Assembly (NCBI RefSeq): GCF_003491345.1
Contig: NZ_CP025512.1
Coordinates: forward strand, 372,001-436,000
Length of the DNA stretch: 64,000 bases
Direction: 5' to 3'
DNA from: Neorhizobium sp. SOG26
GTDB taxonomy: Bacteria; Pseudomonadota; Alphaproteobacteria; Rhizobiales; Rhizobiaceae
Shown here: positions 55,789-63,559 of the stretch, one piece after another
How positions within the stretch are numbered: position 1 is the stretch's first letter
How the letters are laid out: every line of letters starts with the position of its first letter
Translations under genes and position numbers: made by a program
Notes under the pieces: model-generated
The model's database searches: none
Told to the model about the DNA's origin: nothing
Seen by the model: only the letters and a program-made list of their open reading frames with translations

Positions 55789-56104
55789 CGGCCCGGTCGC
55801 GTTCGATGTTTCGGTGAAGCCGCTCGCCGCGTGCGGAACGCGGCGTGACTGGCCCAGGCACGATATCGACGGATTGGGCGCCCGTGATCCCGTCAACCAG
55901 AGCCTTGAGATCCGACATGGCGCCGATGAAGCCCAAGCCCGAGCGCGTCACCGGCTCGCTGAAGGTCACAAGAAGATCCAGGTCTGATCCTTCAGTGGCT
56001 TCGCCGCGTGCCACTGAGCCGAAGATCGACACATGCTCCGCGCCCGCGGCACGCAGTTCGTCCTGGTGCTCCCTGAGCTTTGCAATGACCAGATCCTTAT
56101 CCAT
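55778..56104 (-). CDS. mntA: MntA-like nucleotidyltransferase antitoxin
   Basis: The 108-residue protein is a minimal nucleotidyltransferase with the motif GS-x10-D-x-D in SIFGSVARGEATEGSDLDLL. MntA antitoxins inactivate HepT by adding AMP units to its Tyr residue near the RNase motif. ATG 56104 is chosen because the promoter at 56112-56140 excludes the upstream in-frame ATGs (56128, 56155) and no ribosome binding site is present before any of them, which suggests a leaderless mRNA. It overlaps hepT by 11 bases. Confidence 0.83.
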   Translation of the reverse strand: MDKDLVIAKLREHQDELRAAGAEHVSIFGSVARGEATEGSDLDLLVTFSEPVTRSGLGFIGAMSDLKALVDGITGAQSVDIVPGPVTPRSARGERLHRNIERDRADAY

Positions 56105-56111
56105 GCAGGGA

Positions 56112-56140
56112 ATATAGTGAACCCGCATGTTTTGGTCGAG
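56112..56140 (-). promoter_or_regulatory. Strong promoter of mntA-hepT, probably leaderless
   Basis: On the minus strand CTCGAC (56140-56135) and CTATAT (56117-56112) are exactly 17 bases apart, one base off the rhizobial consensus. The expected start at about 56105 coincides with the mntA ATG at 56104. The whole element sits in the 41-base gap after the DUF1850 stop. Confidence 0.65.
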
Positions 56141-56145
56141 GGCAG

Positions 56146-56508
56146 CTAGTCGCACGGCTTCAGCAGGACTTCGTCTCCCGCCGTCGCACCAAGTTCAGTG
56201 CAGCCACCCGTGTGGCAAAGCCGCCAGGCGCTCGGTGTCGCACCGGAGGCCGCAAGCGAGATCTGCCCCTGCGGCGGCAGTTTGGGATGCCAGACATACC
56301 AGCCGTCGCGCATCACCGCATCCGGCCCGGGTTCCATACCGGCGCCCGACCCCTTCACGGCGGCTTCGGTCAGTTCAAGGCCAACGGGTTGCACGGACCA
56401 GGTCTCGCGCCACTCCGTCTTCTGGACAGAATGGGTCCAGGACAAGGTGAAGAGTGAGACGGCAAGGGTCGTCGCCTTGCCGCCGGCCATGATGCAGAGA
56501 GCTGGCAC
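56146..56508 (-). CDS. DUF1850 protein linked to TAXI-TRAP transporter
   Basis: The 120-residue product has the DUF1850 pattern: an N-terminal LCIMAGGK, then FTLSWTHSVQKTEWRETW, VKGSGAGMEPGPDA and DGWYVWHP. DUF1850 proteins are encoded next to TAXI-type TRAP transporters and are thought to be small membrane or periplasmic accessories. The GTG at 56508 keeps the conserved LCIMAGG start; an ATG at 56490 would remove part of it. It starts five bases after the stop of the fused permease gene, so it is translationally linked to it. Confidence 0.77.
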   Translation of the reverse strand: MPALCIMAGGKATTLAVSLFTLSWTHSVQKTEWRETWSVQPVGLELTEAAVKGSGAGMEPGPDAVMRDGWYVWHPKLPPQGQISLAASGATPSAWRLCHTGGCTELGATAGDEVLLKPCD

Positions 56509-56513
56509 CGGCT

Positions 56514-58625
56514 CTACGGCGTCACCGTCGCCGCGCCCGGCTTGCGGCTGCGCCACCAGTGTTGTGCGACGAGGATGATGCCGAGCGCCCAGCCGACTTC
56601 GTCGGTCCAGGGCAGGGCCACCACAAGGCTGGCACCGGCAACCAGCGCAATCAGGCGCTCCCATGCCGCCGCCCGGGTAAACAGGAAGCCGACGACCGCC
56701 ACACCCCAGAGACCGATGCCGAAGCAGGCCTTGGCGAAGAGGTAGATGACTTCGACCGGGTAACCCCATGCGGCCGAGATGGCACCGGGATCCTGCAGCA
56801 TCAGCGCCGGCGTGTAGACCGCCATGAACGGCACGACGAAACCGGCGCTCGCAAGCTTGGTCGCTTCGACGCCAATCTTCATACCGGACGTCTTCGCCAT
56901 CGGTGCTGCCGCGAATGCTGCAAGCGCCACCGGCGGCGTCAGGTCGGCCATGATGCCGAAATAGAAGACGAACATGTGGCTGACGATGAGCGGCACGCCA
57001 AGCTCGAGCAGTGCCGGGCCAGCGAGTGAAGAGGTGATGATGTAGTTCGGGATCGTCGGAATGCCCATTCCGAGGATCAGGCAGGTGATCATCGTCAGCA
57101 CCAGCGACAGGAAGAGGTTGTGCTCACCGACCCGGATGATGGCGCCGACGAAGGTTGAGGCAATCCCGGTAAGGCTGAGCGTGCCGATGACAATGCCGAC
57201 GATGGCGCAGGCAATCCCGACGGGCAGCGCGTTCTTCGCGCCTTCCGCCATGGCGTCACGGCAGATGATGAGCGTTTCGCGGCCACCCTTGACGAAGACG
57301 CAGCCGGCAATCAGGCCAAGAATGACGATGACGAGGAAGTTGACGCCAAACTTCATGAAGGATGCGGCGGCAAGGCCGAGCGCAATCCAGAACACGATGC
57401 GGAAGATGAATGGGCCGATGCTGGCGGCAAGCGGCATGCCGAGGATCAGCACGATCACCAGCGCAAGGCCCATGGTGCCGGCGAAGATCGGCGTATATCC
57501 GGCAAACAGGAGGTAGACGAGGGCTGCGAGCGGCAGGATCAGCGGCCAGTGTTCCTTCACCGCCGTCCACGGATTGGGAAGTTCTGCCTTGCTCATGCCC
57601 TTCAGCCCGGCCTTTCCGGCTTCCAGGAAGACCATCCAGAAGCAGGCACCGAAGTAGAGAACGGCCGGGATGATCGCGGCCTTGACGATCGAGGCATAGG
57701 AGACGTTCAGCGTCTCGGCCATGATGAAGGCCACCGCACCCATGACCGGCGGCATGATCTGGCCGCCCATGGACGATGTCGCCTCGACGCCACCCGCAAA
57801 GGCAGAGCGGAAACCGAAGCGTTTCATCAGCGGGATGGTAAACTGGCCGGACGCCACGACGTTCGCCACGCCGGAGCCGGAAATCGTGCCCATCAGCGCC
57901 GAGGAGAGCACGCAGACCTGGGCCGGGCCGCCGCGCCATGTGCCGACGAGCCCCAGCGCGAAATCGTTGAACAGGGCCAGCATGCCCGCCCGCTCAAGGA
58001 AGGCGGCGAAGACAACGAAGATGAAGATATAGGCGGCCGAGACATAGATCGGCGTGCCGTAGATGCCTTCCGTGCCGAAGGCGAAGGTCTCGATGATCTG
58101 CTCGAAGCCGTACCCGCGGTGGATGAATGGTCCCGGCGCATATTCGCCGAACAAGCAGTAGGCGAGAAAGATGCCGGCGATGATCGTCAGCGGCAGGCCC
58201 ATCAGCCGGCGCGCCGCTTCAAACACCAGCACGATCAGCAGGGTCCCGACGATCAGGTCTTCGGTGGTAAGGAAGCTGCTGCGCTGGATGAGGTCAGCGT
58301 AGAAGATCCAGTTATACAGGCCTGTGGAAAAGCCGGCGATGCCAAGTACCCAGAACCAGATCTTGCCGAGAGGGGTCTTGGCCACGAGGTTGGCAATCAG
58401 TACGAAGCCGAGAAGCAGCAGGAAGCCGACATGCATGGCACGCACGATCTGGCTTGCAAGCGTGCCATAGGCGGCTGTCCAGATCTGGAAAAGCGTGAAG
58501 GCACAGGCGATCCAGAACGCGATCCTGCCGCTAATTCCGTCTCCGAAGCCGGCTGGCAGGCCTTCGATGGCCTCTTCTGCCGAATGCGGTGCATTGGAGT
58601 CATGAAGCATGGGCGTAACGGTCAT
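56514..58625 (-). CDS. TRAP transporter fused permease (4TM/12TM, TAXI type)
   Basis: The 703-residue integral membrane protein fuses the small DctQ-like (about residues 25-190) and large DctM-like (about 195-700) TRAP subunits, as is typical of TAXI-type TRAP systems. Around 16 or more hydrophobic helices are visible, with conserved blocks GTISGSGVANVVASGQFTIP, GGQIMPPVMGAVAFIMAE, LGMGIPTIPNYIITS and DLTPPVALAAFAAAPMA. It should import an organic anion with Na+ or H+ using the TAXI binding protein encoded upstream. The substrate is not known; glutamate or dicarboxylates are possible. Confidence 0.93.
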   Translation of the reverse strand: MTVTPMLHDSNAPHSAEEAIEGLPAGFGDGISGRIAFWIACAFTLFQIWTAAYGTLASQIVRAMHVGFLLLLGFVLIANLVAKTPLGKIWFWVLGIAGFSTGLYNWIFYADLIQRSSFLTTEDLIVGTLLIVLVFEAARRLMGLPLTIIAGIFLAYCLFGEYAPGPFIHRGYGFEQIIETFAFGTEGIYGTPIYVSAAYIFIFVVFAAFLERAGMLALFNDFALGLVGTWRGGPAQVCVLSSALMGTISGSGVANVVASGQFTIPLMKRFGFRSAFAGGVEATSSMGGQIMPPVMGAVAFIMAETLNVSYASIVKAAIIPAVLYFGACFWMVFLEAGKAGLKGMSKAELPNPWTAVKEHWPLILPLAALVYLLFAGYTPIFAGTMGLALVIVLILGMPLAASIGPFIFRIVFWIALGLAAASFMKFGVNFLVIVILGLIAGCVFVKGGRETLIICRDAMAEGAKNALPVGIACAIVGIVIGTLSLTGIASTFVGAIIRVGEHNLFLSLVLTMITCLILGMGIPTIPNYIITSSLAGPALLELGVPLIVSHMFVFYFGIMADLTPPVALAAFAAAPMAKTSGMKIGVEATKLASAGFVVPFMAVYTPALMLQDPGAISAAWGYPVEVIYLFAKACFGIGLWGVAVVGFLFTRAAAWERLIALVAGASLVVALPWTDEVGWALGIILVAQHWWRSRKPGAATVTP

Positions 58626-58766
58626 GGGCTCTTCGCAATGTTCAGGCCCCGCTTCTGCCGTCTGACCCGAAAGGGCGTCACGGCTGCTCCGTGGGGATAG
58701 TTACCTCAGATTGAAGCGCGCCCCGTCAGGAGACGAGACGCGCCCGTTTGGCAGTTTGAAAGCGTC

Positions 58767-59726
58767 CTACTTCAGCAGGCCGACTTCCTTGTAGTAGCGC
58801 TCGGCACCCGGATGCAGCGGCACCGGCATGCCTTCGATGGCCTTTTTCACGTCGATTGCCTTGGCGGCGGCATGGGCCGCGGCAAGCTGCGGCAGGTTGT
58901 CGAACAGAAGCTTGGTCATCTGGTAGGCGGTCTCGTCGGAGACACCCGAATGCGTGATGAGGAAGTTGCCGACGGCTGCCGTCTCCACATCCTCGGTCTG
59001 GCCTTCATAGGTGCCGGCCGGGATCTTCACGGACACGTAGGGAGCGCCGATCTTCTCGACCTCAGCGGCCGGGATGGCAACGACGTTGATCTTCAGCGAG
59101 GTTGCAAGGTCGCGGATCGAAGCGACGCCAAGGCCGGCCGACTGCAGGGTTGCGTCCAGCTGGCGGTTCTTGATGAGTTCAACGGATTCCGCAAACGGCA
59201 GGTATTCGGTCTTGCCGAGGTCCTTGTAGGACATGCCGGCGGCTTCGAAGATCGCGCGGGCGTTGAGCTCGGTGCCGGAGGCCGGTGCGCCCACCGAAAG
59301 GCTCTTGCCCTTCAGGTCCGCCAGCGTCTTCACGCCGGATTCAGCGCTCGCAACCACCTGGATGTAGTTCGGATAGATCGCCGCGATGCCGCGCAGCTTG
59401 TCGAGCTTGGCCGGGAAGCCGGCTTCCTTGTTGCCCTTCCACGCTTCCTGGACCGAGTCACCCAGCGAGAAACCGATTTCGCCGCGACCCGCCTGCAGCA
59501 GGTTGAGGTTTTCAACCGAGGCCTTGGTCGCCTGCACCTGGGTGCGCGAATCCTTGATGTTCTTGCCGTAGATCTCACTCAGCGCCACGCCGAGCGGATA
59601 ATAGACGCCAGATGTTCCGCCGGTCAGGACGTTGATGAACTCGGCGGCCTTGACGCTGGTGGCCGAAACCGCTGCCGAGACGGCAAGCGTTGCGGCGAAC
59701 ATAAGGTTGATTTTACTGGACTTCAC
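58767..59726 (-). CDS. TAXI family TRAP substrate-binding protein
   Basis: The 319-residue periplasmic binding protein starts with a signal peptide (residues 1-26, ending SVKA) and has the TAXI signature FINVLTGGTSGVYYPLGVALSE, followed by TQVQATKASVENL and PNYIQVVASAESGVKTLADLKGK. It delivers the ligand to the fused permease downstream. Start GTG at 59726 with GGAGGAG six bases upstream; the in-frame ATG at 59747 has no such site. A 141-base gap separates it from the permease gene, so a processing or attenuation step there would fit the usual higher demand for binding protein. Confidence 0.92.
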   Translation of the reverse strand: MKSSKINLMFAATLAVSAAVSATSVKAAEFINVLTGGTSGVYYPLGVALSEIYGKNIKDSRTQVQATKASVENLNLLQAGRGEIGFSLGDSVQEAWKGNKEAGFPAKLDKLRGIAAIYPNYIQVVASAESGVKTLADLKGKSLSVGAPASGTELNARAIFEAAGMSYKDLGKTEYLPFAESVELIKNRQLDATLQSAGLGVASIRDLATSLKINVVAIPAAEVEKIGAPYVSVKIPAGTYEGQTEDVETAAVGNFLITHSGVSDETAYQMTKLLFDNLPQLAAAHAAAKAIDVKKAIEGMPVPLHPGAERYYKEVGLLK

Positions 59727-59761
59727 GATCAGCTCCTCCCAAGCCACTATCAGATGGCGCT

Positions 59762-59790
59762 ATCATGGGGAGGGGCTTCTTTCAGGTCAA
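59762..59790 (-). promoter_or_regulatory. Promoter of the TAXI-TRAP operon
   Basis: On the minus strand TTGACC (59790-59785) and CATGAT (59767-59762) are 17 bases apart. Two CTATCA direct repeats (59747-59752 and 59760-59765, plus strand), 13 bases apart, overlap the -10 and start region and could be operator half-sites. Confidence 0.5.
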
Positions 59791-59846
59791 CCGGTTTGTC
59801 ATCCGCAGCCGGAAAGCCGTTTTGCGACTTTAGTTGAAGATCGTGA

Positions 59847-60101
59847 TCAGCCGGCGTCGAGCGGCTCGGTGCCCTGCGGCTTGCCGGCGCGATCGAGCCG
59901 GATCTTCTCGATGCGGTTTTCGGCGGCGTTGAGCAGTTTCTCGCAATGCTTCTTCAAGGCCTCGCCGCGCTCGTAGATGGCGATGGACTCATCGAGCGCC
60001 ACGTCGCCGCGTTCCAGCCGTGCGACGATGCTTTCGAGCTCGGCGACGGCCTTCTCGAAGGAGTAGCCGCTGACATCGATGGTGTCGGTGTTCTCGGTCA
60101 T
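59847..60101 (-). CDS. xseB: Exodeoxyribonuclease VII small subunit
   Basis: XseB is the small subunit of exonuclease VII, which degrades single-stranded DNA. The 84-residue helical protein has the standard [29 protein letters not shown] opening (residues 11-36) and [16 protein letters not shown]. The large subunit is not in this window. It starts two bases after the deacetylase-like gene stop and so shares its transcript. In many rhizobia dxs follows directly; here it is about 5.5 kb further on. Confidence 0.93.
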   Translation of the reverse strand: MTENTDTIDVSGYSFEKAVAELESIVARLERGDVALDESIAIYERGEALKKHCEKLLNAAENRIEKIRLDRAGKPQGTEPLDAG

Positions 60102-60103
60102 GA

Positions 60104-61036
60104 CTATCCCCTCATCAGTCTTGAAATGTGCATGCCGGCCGACTCGGCCAGACCTTCCAGATCATAACCGCCCTCGAGCAGGCTGACGAGCCGATTGCCG
60201 GCGTATTTGCCGGCGATCTCCATCAGCCGCCCGGTTGCCCAGTCGAAGTCGTTGCCGACGAGGTTGATCTGCGCCAGCGGGTCGCGATGATGGGCGTCGA
60301 AGCCTGCCGAAATGATCAGGAAGTCCGGCCGGAAGTTGTCGAGGGCCGGCAGCACGCGGCTCTTGAACGCTTCGTGGAAATGCTCGCTTCCGGTGTCGGG
60401 AGACAGCGGCGCGTTGACGATGTTGTTCTTCGTGCCGGTCTCGTCCTTCGCCCCCGTGCCCGGGTAAAGCGGCATCTGGTGCGTCGAGCAGAAGAGAACG
60501 GAAGGATCGTTCCAGAAGATGTCCTGGGTGCCGTTGCCGTGATGCACGTCCCAGTCGACAATCGCGACCCGCTCCACGCCGTATTTCTGCTGCGCGTAAC
60601 GGGCGGCAATCGCGGCATTGTTGAACAGGCAAAAGCCCATGAACTTGTTCTTTTCCGCATGGTGTCCTGGCGGACGGGCGGCAACAAAGGCGTTGTCCAC
60701 CTTGCCCGTCAGCACGTCATCGACGGCTGCCATGGCGCCACCCACACCCGTCAACGCGGCCTGCAGGCTTTTTGGGCTGACATAGGTGTCGGACTCGATC
60801 TGCCGCACCGTGTCTTCCTCGGGGATCGAGCGCATGACCGAGCGAAGATAATCTTCCGGATGAGCAAGAAGGACGCTGTCCTCGTTCGCCTGCGGCGCTT
60901 CCTTGCGGTCAAGATCCGCAAAGTTCGGATGCTCCAGCGCGATGTTCAGCGACCGCAGCCGGTCCGCCCGTTCGGGATGTCCTTCCGGCGTGCGATGCTC
61001 GAGGAAAATCTTGTGCTCGTAAAGGCGCGTGGTCAT
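60104..61036 (-). CDS. Histone deacetylase/acetylpolyamine amidohydrolase family protein
   Basis: The 310-residue protein has the zinc amidohydrolase fold of class II deacetylases. [10 protein letters not shown] (active-site His pair), [31 protein letters not shown] (zinc ligands Asp and His) and [13 protein letters not shown] (second Asp) are present. In bacteria such enzymes deacetylate small molecules or proteins; the substrate is unknown. It forms an operon with xseB. Confidence 0.92.
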   Translation of the reverse strand: MTTRLYEHKIFLEHRTPEGHPERADRLRSLNIALEHPNFADLDRKEAPQANEDSVLLAHPEDYLRSVMRSIPEEDTVRQIESDTYVSPKSLQAALTGVGGAMAAVDDVLTGKVDNAFVAARPPGHHAEKNKFMGFCLFNNAAIAARYAQQKYGVERVAIVDWDVHHGNGTQDIFWNDPSVLFCSTHQMPLYPGTGAKDETGTKNNIVNAPLSPDTGSEHFHEAFKSRVLPALDNFRPDFLIISAGFDAHHRDPLAQINLVGNDFDWATGRLMEIAGKYAGNRLVSLLEGGYDLEGLAESAGMHISRLMRG

Positions 61037-61173
61037 GAGCGGTCCCGTCGGGTGGGAAATGCGGAGCCGACGACATGGCGCAATTCATGCGTTTTTTCAA
61101 GGCGCGCCTCTTGCTCTCCCCGGCTTAAGCTTGGAAGAATGAATGTCCAGAAGAGCATGAGCCAGAGGGTGCA

Positions 61174-61572
61174 TTGGCCAAAGACACGAAAAAACCGTTC
61201 GAGTTCCGGGTTCCGTTCCGCGATGTGGACATGAACGGCGAGATGTTTCGGGCCGCATATGTTTCCCGGGCCGAGGAAGCGGTGGCGGAGTTCTGGCGTC
61301 GGCGCGATGCGCAGCCGAGCGACCCGTTCTTCACCATCGGCAAGGTCACCTGCAACTTCCATTCACCGCTGAAGCTGGGCGATGTCGTCCACACAACCGT
61401 CGGCGTCAGCAAGATCGGCGGCAAGTCGGCGGGCTTCCTTGTCCGCATGATGCGCGGTTCTGAGGCCGTGGCGGAAGCCGAAATCCTGTGGTGCGCCTGC
61501 GATGCGGAAAGCCGCGAGCCGGTGGCACTTCCCGAGGAACTGCGCGACTGGCTCTACCAGTATCTGGATTAG
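61174..61572 (+). CDS. Hotdog-fold acyl-CoA thioesterase
   Basis: The 132-residue protein fits the 4-hydroxybenzoyl-CoA thioesterase/YbgC group. The opening FRVPFRDVDMNGEMFRAAYVSRAEEA corresponds to the active-site helix; the catalytic Asp position is the usual one, but the typical GHVNN after it reads NGEMF. CNFHSPLKLGDVV follows as expected. Start is TTG at 61174, with GAGGG four bases upstream. It is divergent from the deacetylase gene and convergent with bioY (6-base gap). The acyl substrate is unknown. Confidence 0.85.
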   Translation: MAKDTKKPFEFRVPFRDVDMNGEMFRAAYVSRAEEAVAEFWRRRDAQPSDPFFTIGKVTCNFHSPLKLGDVVHTTVGVSKIGGKSAGFLVRMMRGSEAVAEAEILWCACDAESREPVALPEELRDWLYQYLD

Positions 61573-61578
61573 CTTGGC

Positions 61579-62142
61579 TCAGGCGCGCTGCGGCAGCAGC
61601 GGGTAACCGACCATGACGGCGCGACCGGCAAGCGCCGCGATTGCCGCCTTCAGGATGTCGCCGGGAATGAAAGCCAGGTCGCCCAGAAACGCGGTGCTGA
61701 GGCCGGTGCCGGTGCCATAGGCGAGCCACAGGATGCCGAGGCCGTGGAGGATCACGACGCCGCCGATCATCGCGGCCATGAAGAAGCCGGTGACCTGTAC
61801 GAGTGCGCTTTGCGAACGGCCGACGAAGCGCTCCGAGCAATAGCCGATCGCAACGGCGGCAAAGAACCAGCCCACAAGGTAGCCAGCGGTCGGCAGGACA
61901 AAGGTGGCAAGGCCGCCGCGGCCGCCCGAAAGAACCGGCAACCCGATTGCGACGAGGACGAGCACCAGCAGAACGGCAAGCCCGCCGCGCTTTGCGCCGA
62001 GGATGACGCCGGCCAGCATGACGCCGAGCGACTGCGCGGTAATCGGCACCGGGATGAAGCCCAGCATGATCGGCGGCACGAGGCCGAGCGCGACGATGAT
62101 GGCTGCGAAAAGCGCTGCCAGAACGAGATCCCGTGTAGCCAT
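61579..62142 (-). CDS. bioY: Biotin ECF transporter substrate-binding protein
   Basis: BioY is the integral membrane biotin-binding S component of the ECF transporter. The 187-residue protein has six hydrophobic helices, the conserved PIMLGFIPVPITAQSLGVMLAG (about 24-45) and GRGGLATFVLPTAGYLVGW. With BioM and BioN it makes a complete transporter; two bases separate it from bioN. Confidence 0.93.
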   Translation of the reverse strand: MATRDLVLAALFAAIIVALGLVPPIMLGFIPVPITAQSLGVMLAGVILGAKRGGLAVLLVLVLVAIGLPVLSGGRGGLATFVLPTAGYLVGWFFAAVAIGYCSERFVGRSQSALVQVTGFFMAAMIGGVVILHGLGILWLAYGTGTGLSTAFLGDLAFIPGDILKAAIAALAGRAVMVGYPLLPQRA

Positions 62143-62144
62143 GT

Positions 62145-62774
62145 TCAGCTCCCTTCGCCGAGTTTGCGGTTGTTCTGCCCGCGGATGCCGCGAGCGTCAA
62201 TGGCGGCGGCGATCTCGTCGGCATGGCGCAGCGTCTGGATGATCAGCGGCACTGCGAGCGTTAGCGGTCGCTGTTTCAACCCACGCGCGCGGTGCGCATC
62301 GCGGATCGCTTCGTAGCGAGCCAGCACTTCCGGCACGAAACGCACCACGAGGCCGATCGCAAGGCCAAGATCCGCCGCCTTAACCAGCCCGATGCGCTCG
62401 AGTGGACGTGCGCCCGCGGTGATCGTGTCGATGAACTCGGCAGTGCTCGTGGTTGCCGTTATGGTTGCAGCGAGGACCGCAAGTGCCACCAGCCTCAGGA
62501 AAACAGCGAGCGCATCCGCCGGGCCGTTCAGAAGCAGCGTGAAGACTGTGAGGATGGAGATGGAAAGCAGAATCACCCGCAACTGCTGCCATGTCCGCAC
62601 CACGCCGAAGCGCATCGACGCATGAATTGCGCCGGCAAGGAAAACAGCAGCTGCCAGCACCACTGGGGACCTGGTTGCGAAAAGCAGCAGGCTGAAGACG
62701 GCAAGGCCGCCAAGCTTGAGGCCCGGCGAAAGCCGGTGCAGCCAAGTATTGCCTTGAACGTAAAGCGTCTTCAT
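62145..62774 (-). CDS. bioN: Biotin ECF transporter transmembrane protein
   Basis: BioN is the T component that links the ATPase to BioY. The 209-residue protein has four to five helices and the two coupling motifs with A-R-G (AHRARGLKQ and AIDARGIRG), which contact the ATPase. ATG 62774 overlaps the stop of bioM (ATGA), so the two are translationally coupled; an ATG at 62783 is also in frame. Confidence 0.92.
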   Translation of the reverse strand: MKTLYVQGNTWLHRLSPGLKLGGLAVFSLLLFATRSPVVLAAAVFLAGAIHASMRFGVVRTWQQLRVILLSISILTVFTLLLNGPADALAVFLRLVALAVLAATITATTSTAEFIDTITAGARPLERIGLVKAADLGLAIGLVVRFVPEVLARYEAIRDAHRARGLKQRPLTLAVPLIIQTLRHADEIAAAIDARGIRGQNNRKLGEGS

Positions 62775-63457
62775 GCGGCGCAAAGCGTCCGGTAGCGGTC
62801 GATGACGACCGGCGGCTCGCCATCCGCCAGCAGCCGGCCGTCATGGAACAGCAGGACACGGTCGAAGCCGGCGATCAAATCCAGATCGTGGCTGATGACG
62901 AGGACGTTTTCTTCCAGCGAATGCACGGTCTTTTCCACCAGGGCCCGATTGCGCAGGTCGAGCTGGTTGGTCGGCTCGTCCATGATGAGGATCTCAGGTC
63001 GCGTCACCAGTACAGAGGCGAGCGCCGCGAGCTGCAGTTCGCCACCCGAAAGCTCATGAACACGCCGGTCCGCCAGATGCTCGATCCCGAAACGAGCGAG
63101 AACGGCGTTCACTTCCGCCTGCTTTTCCTCCCGCGAGAGTTTCCGGCTGGTGAGCCCAAGCGCGATGTCTTCCTTGAGGATCGGCAGGACGATCTGGTTC
63201 TGCGGGTTCTGGAAGATGAAGCCCGCCGCCGAGCGCACCTGCTCCCCATCGCTTGCCGTATCGAAGCCGTTTAAGGTGACGCGTCCGGCTGCGGGCGTGA
63301 CAAGCCCGTTGATCATGCGGGCAAACGTTGTCTTGCCGGAGCCATTAAGGCCGATGATGCCGATCCGCCGCTCCGTGAGCGTAAGGGTCAGCGGATGAAG
63401 AACCGTGCGTCCCTCGAACCGTGCTTCTGCCTGTTCAAAACGAATGTCCAAGGGCAC
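62771..63457 (-). CDS. bioM: Biotin ECF transporter ATP-binding protein
   Basis: BioM is the A component (ATPase). The 228-residue ABC protein has Walker A GLNGSGKTT (about 36-44), Q-loop FQNPQNQIV, signature LSGGELQLAALA (about 139-150) and Walker B ILIMDEP. The GTG at 63457 is taken as start; the TTG at 63451 has better SD spacing (GAGGGG) and would remove only two residues. It is the first gene of bioMNY. Confidence 0.93.
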   Translation of the reverse strand: MPLDIRFEQAEARFEGRTVLHPLTLTLTERRIGIIGLNGSGKTTFARMINGLVTPAAGRVTLNGFDTASDGEQVRSAAGFIFQNPQNQIVLPILKEDIALGLTSRKLSREEKQAEVNAVLARFGIEHLADRRVHELSGGELQLAALASVLVTRPEILIMDEPTNQLDLRNRALVEKTVHSLEENVLVISHDLDLIAGFDRVLLFHDGRLLADGEPPVVIDRYRTLCAA

Positions 63458-63474
63458 CCCTCGCGTTCGCGGCC

Positions 63475-63482
63475 TCTATAGA
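63475..63482 (-). promoter_or_regulatory. Possible BioR-like site and -10 region of bioMNY
   Basis: TCTATAGA is an 8-bp palindrome 18 bases before bioM. BioR of alphaproteobacteria binds TTATCTATAA-like palindromes; 6 of 10 positions agree on one alignment. On the minus strand CTATAG also fits a -10 element. Weak candidate. Confidence 0.25.
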
Positions 63483-63559
63483 CCGTAACGACGAGGAGGG
63501 AAATGCAGAACTGAACGTGAACATTGCAACCTCGGCCGCGGCATTCTAGTCTTTCCTTC

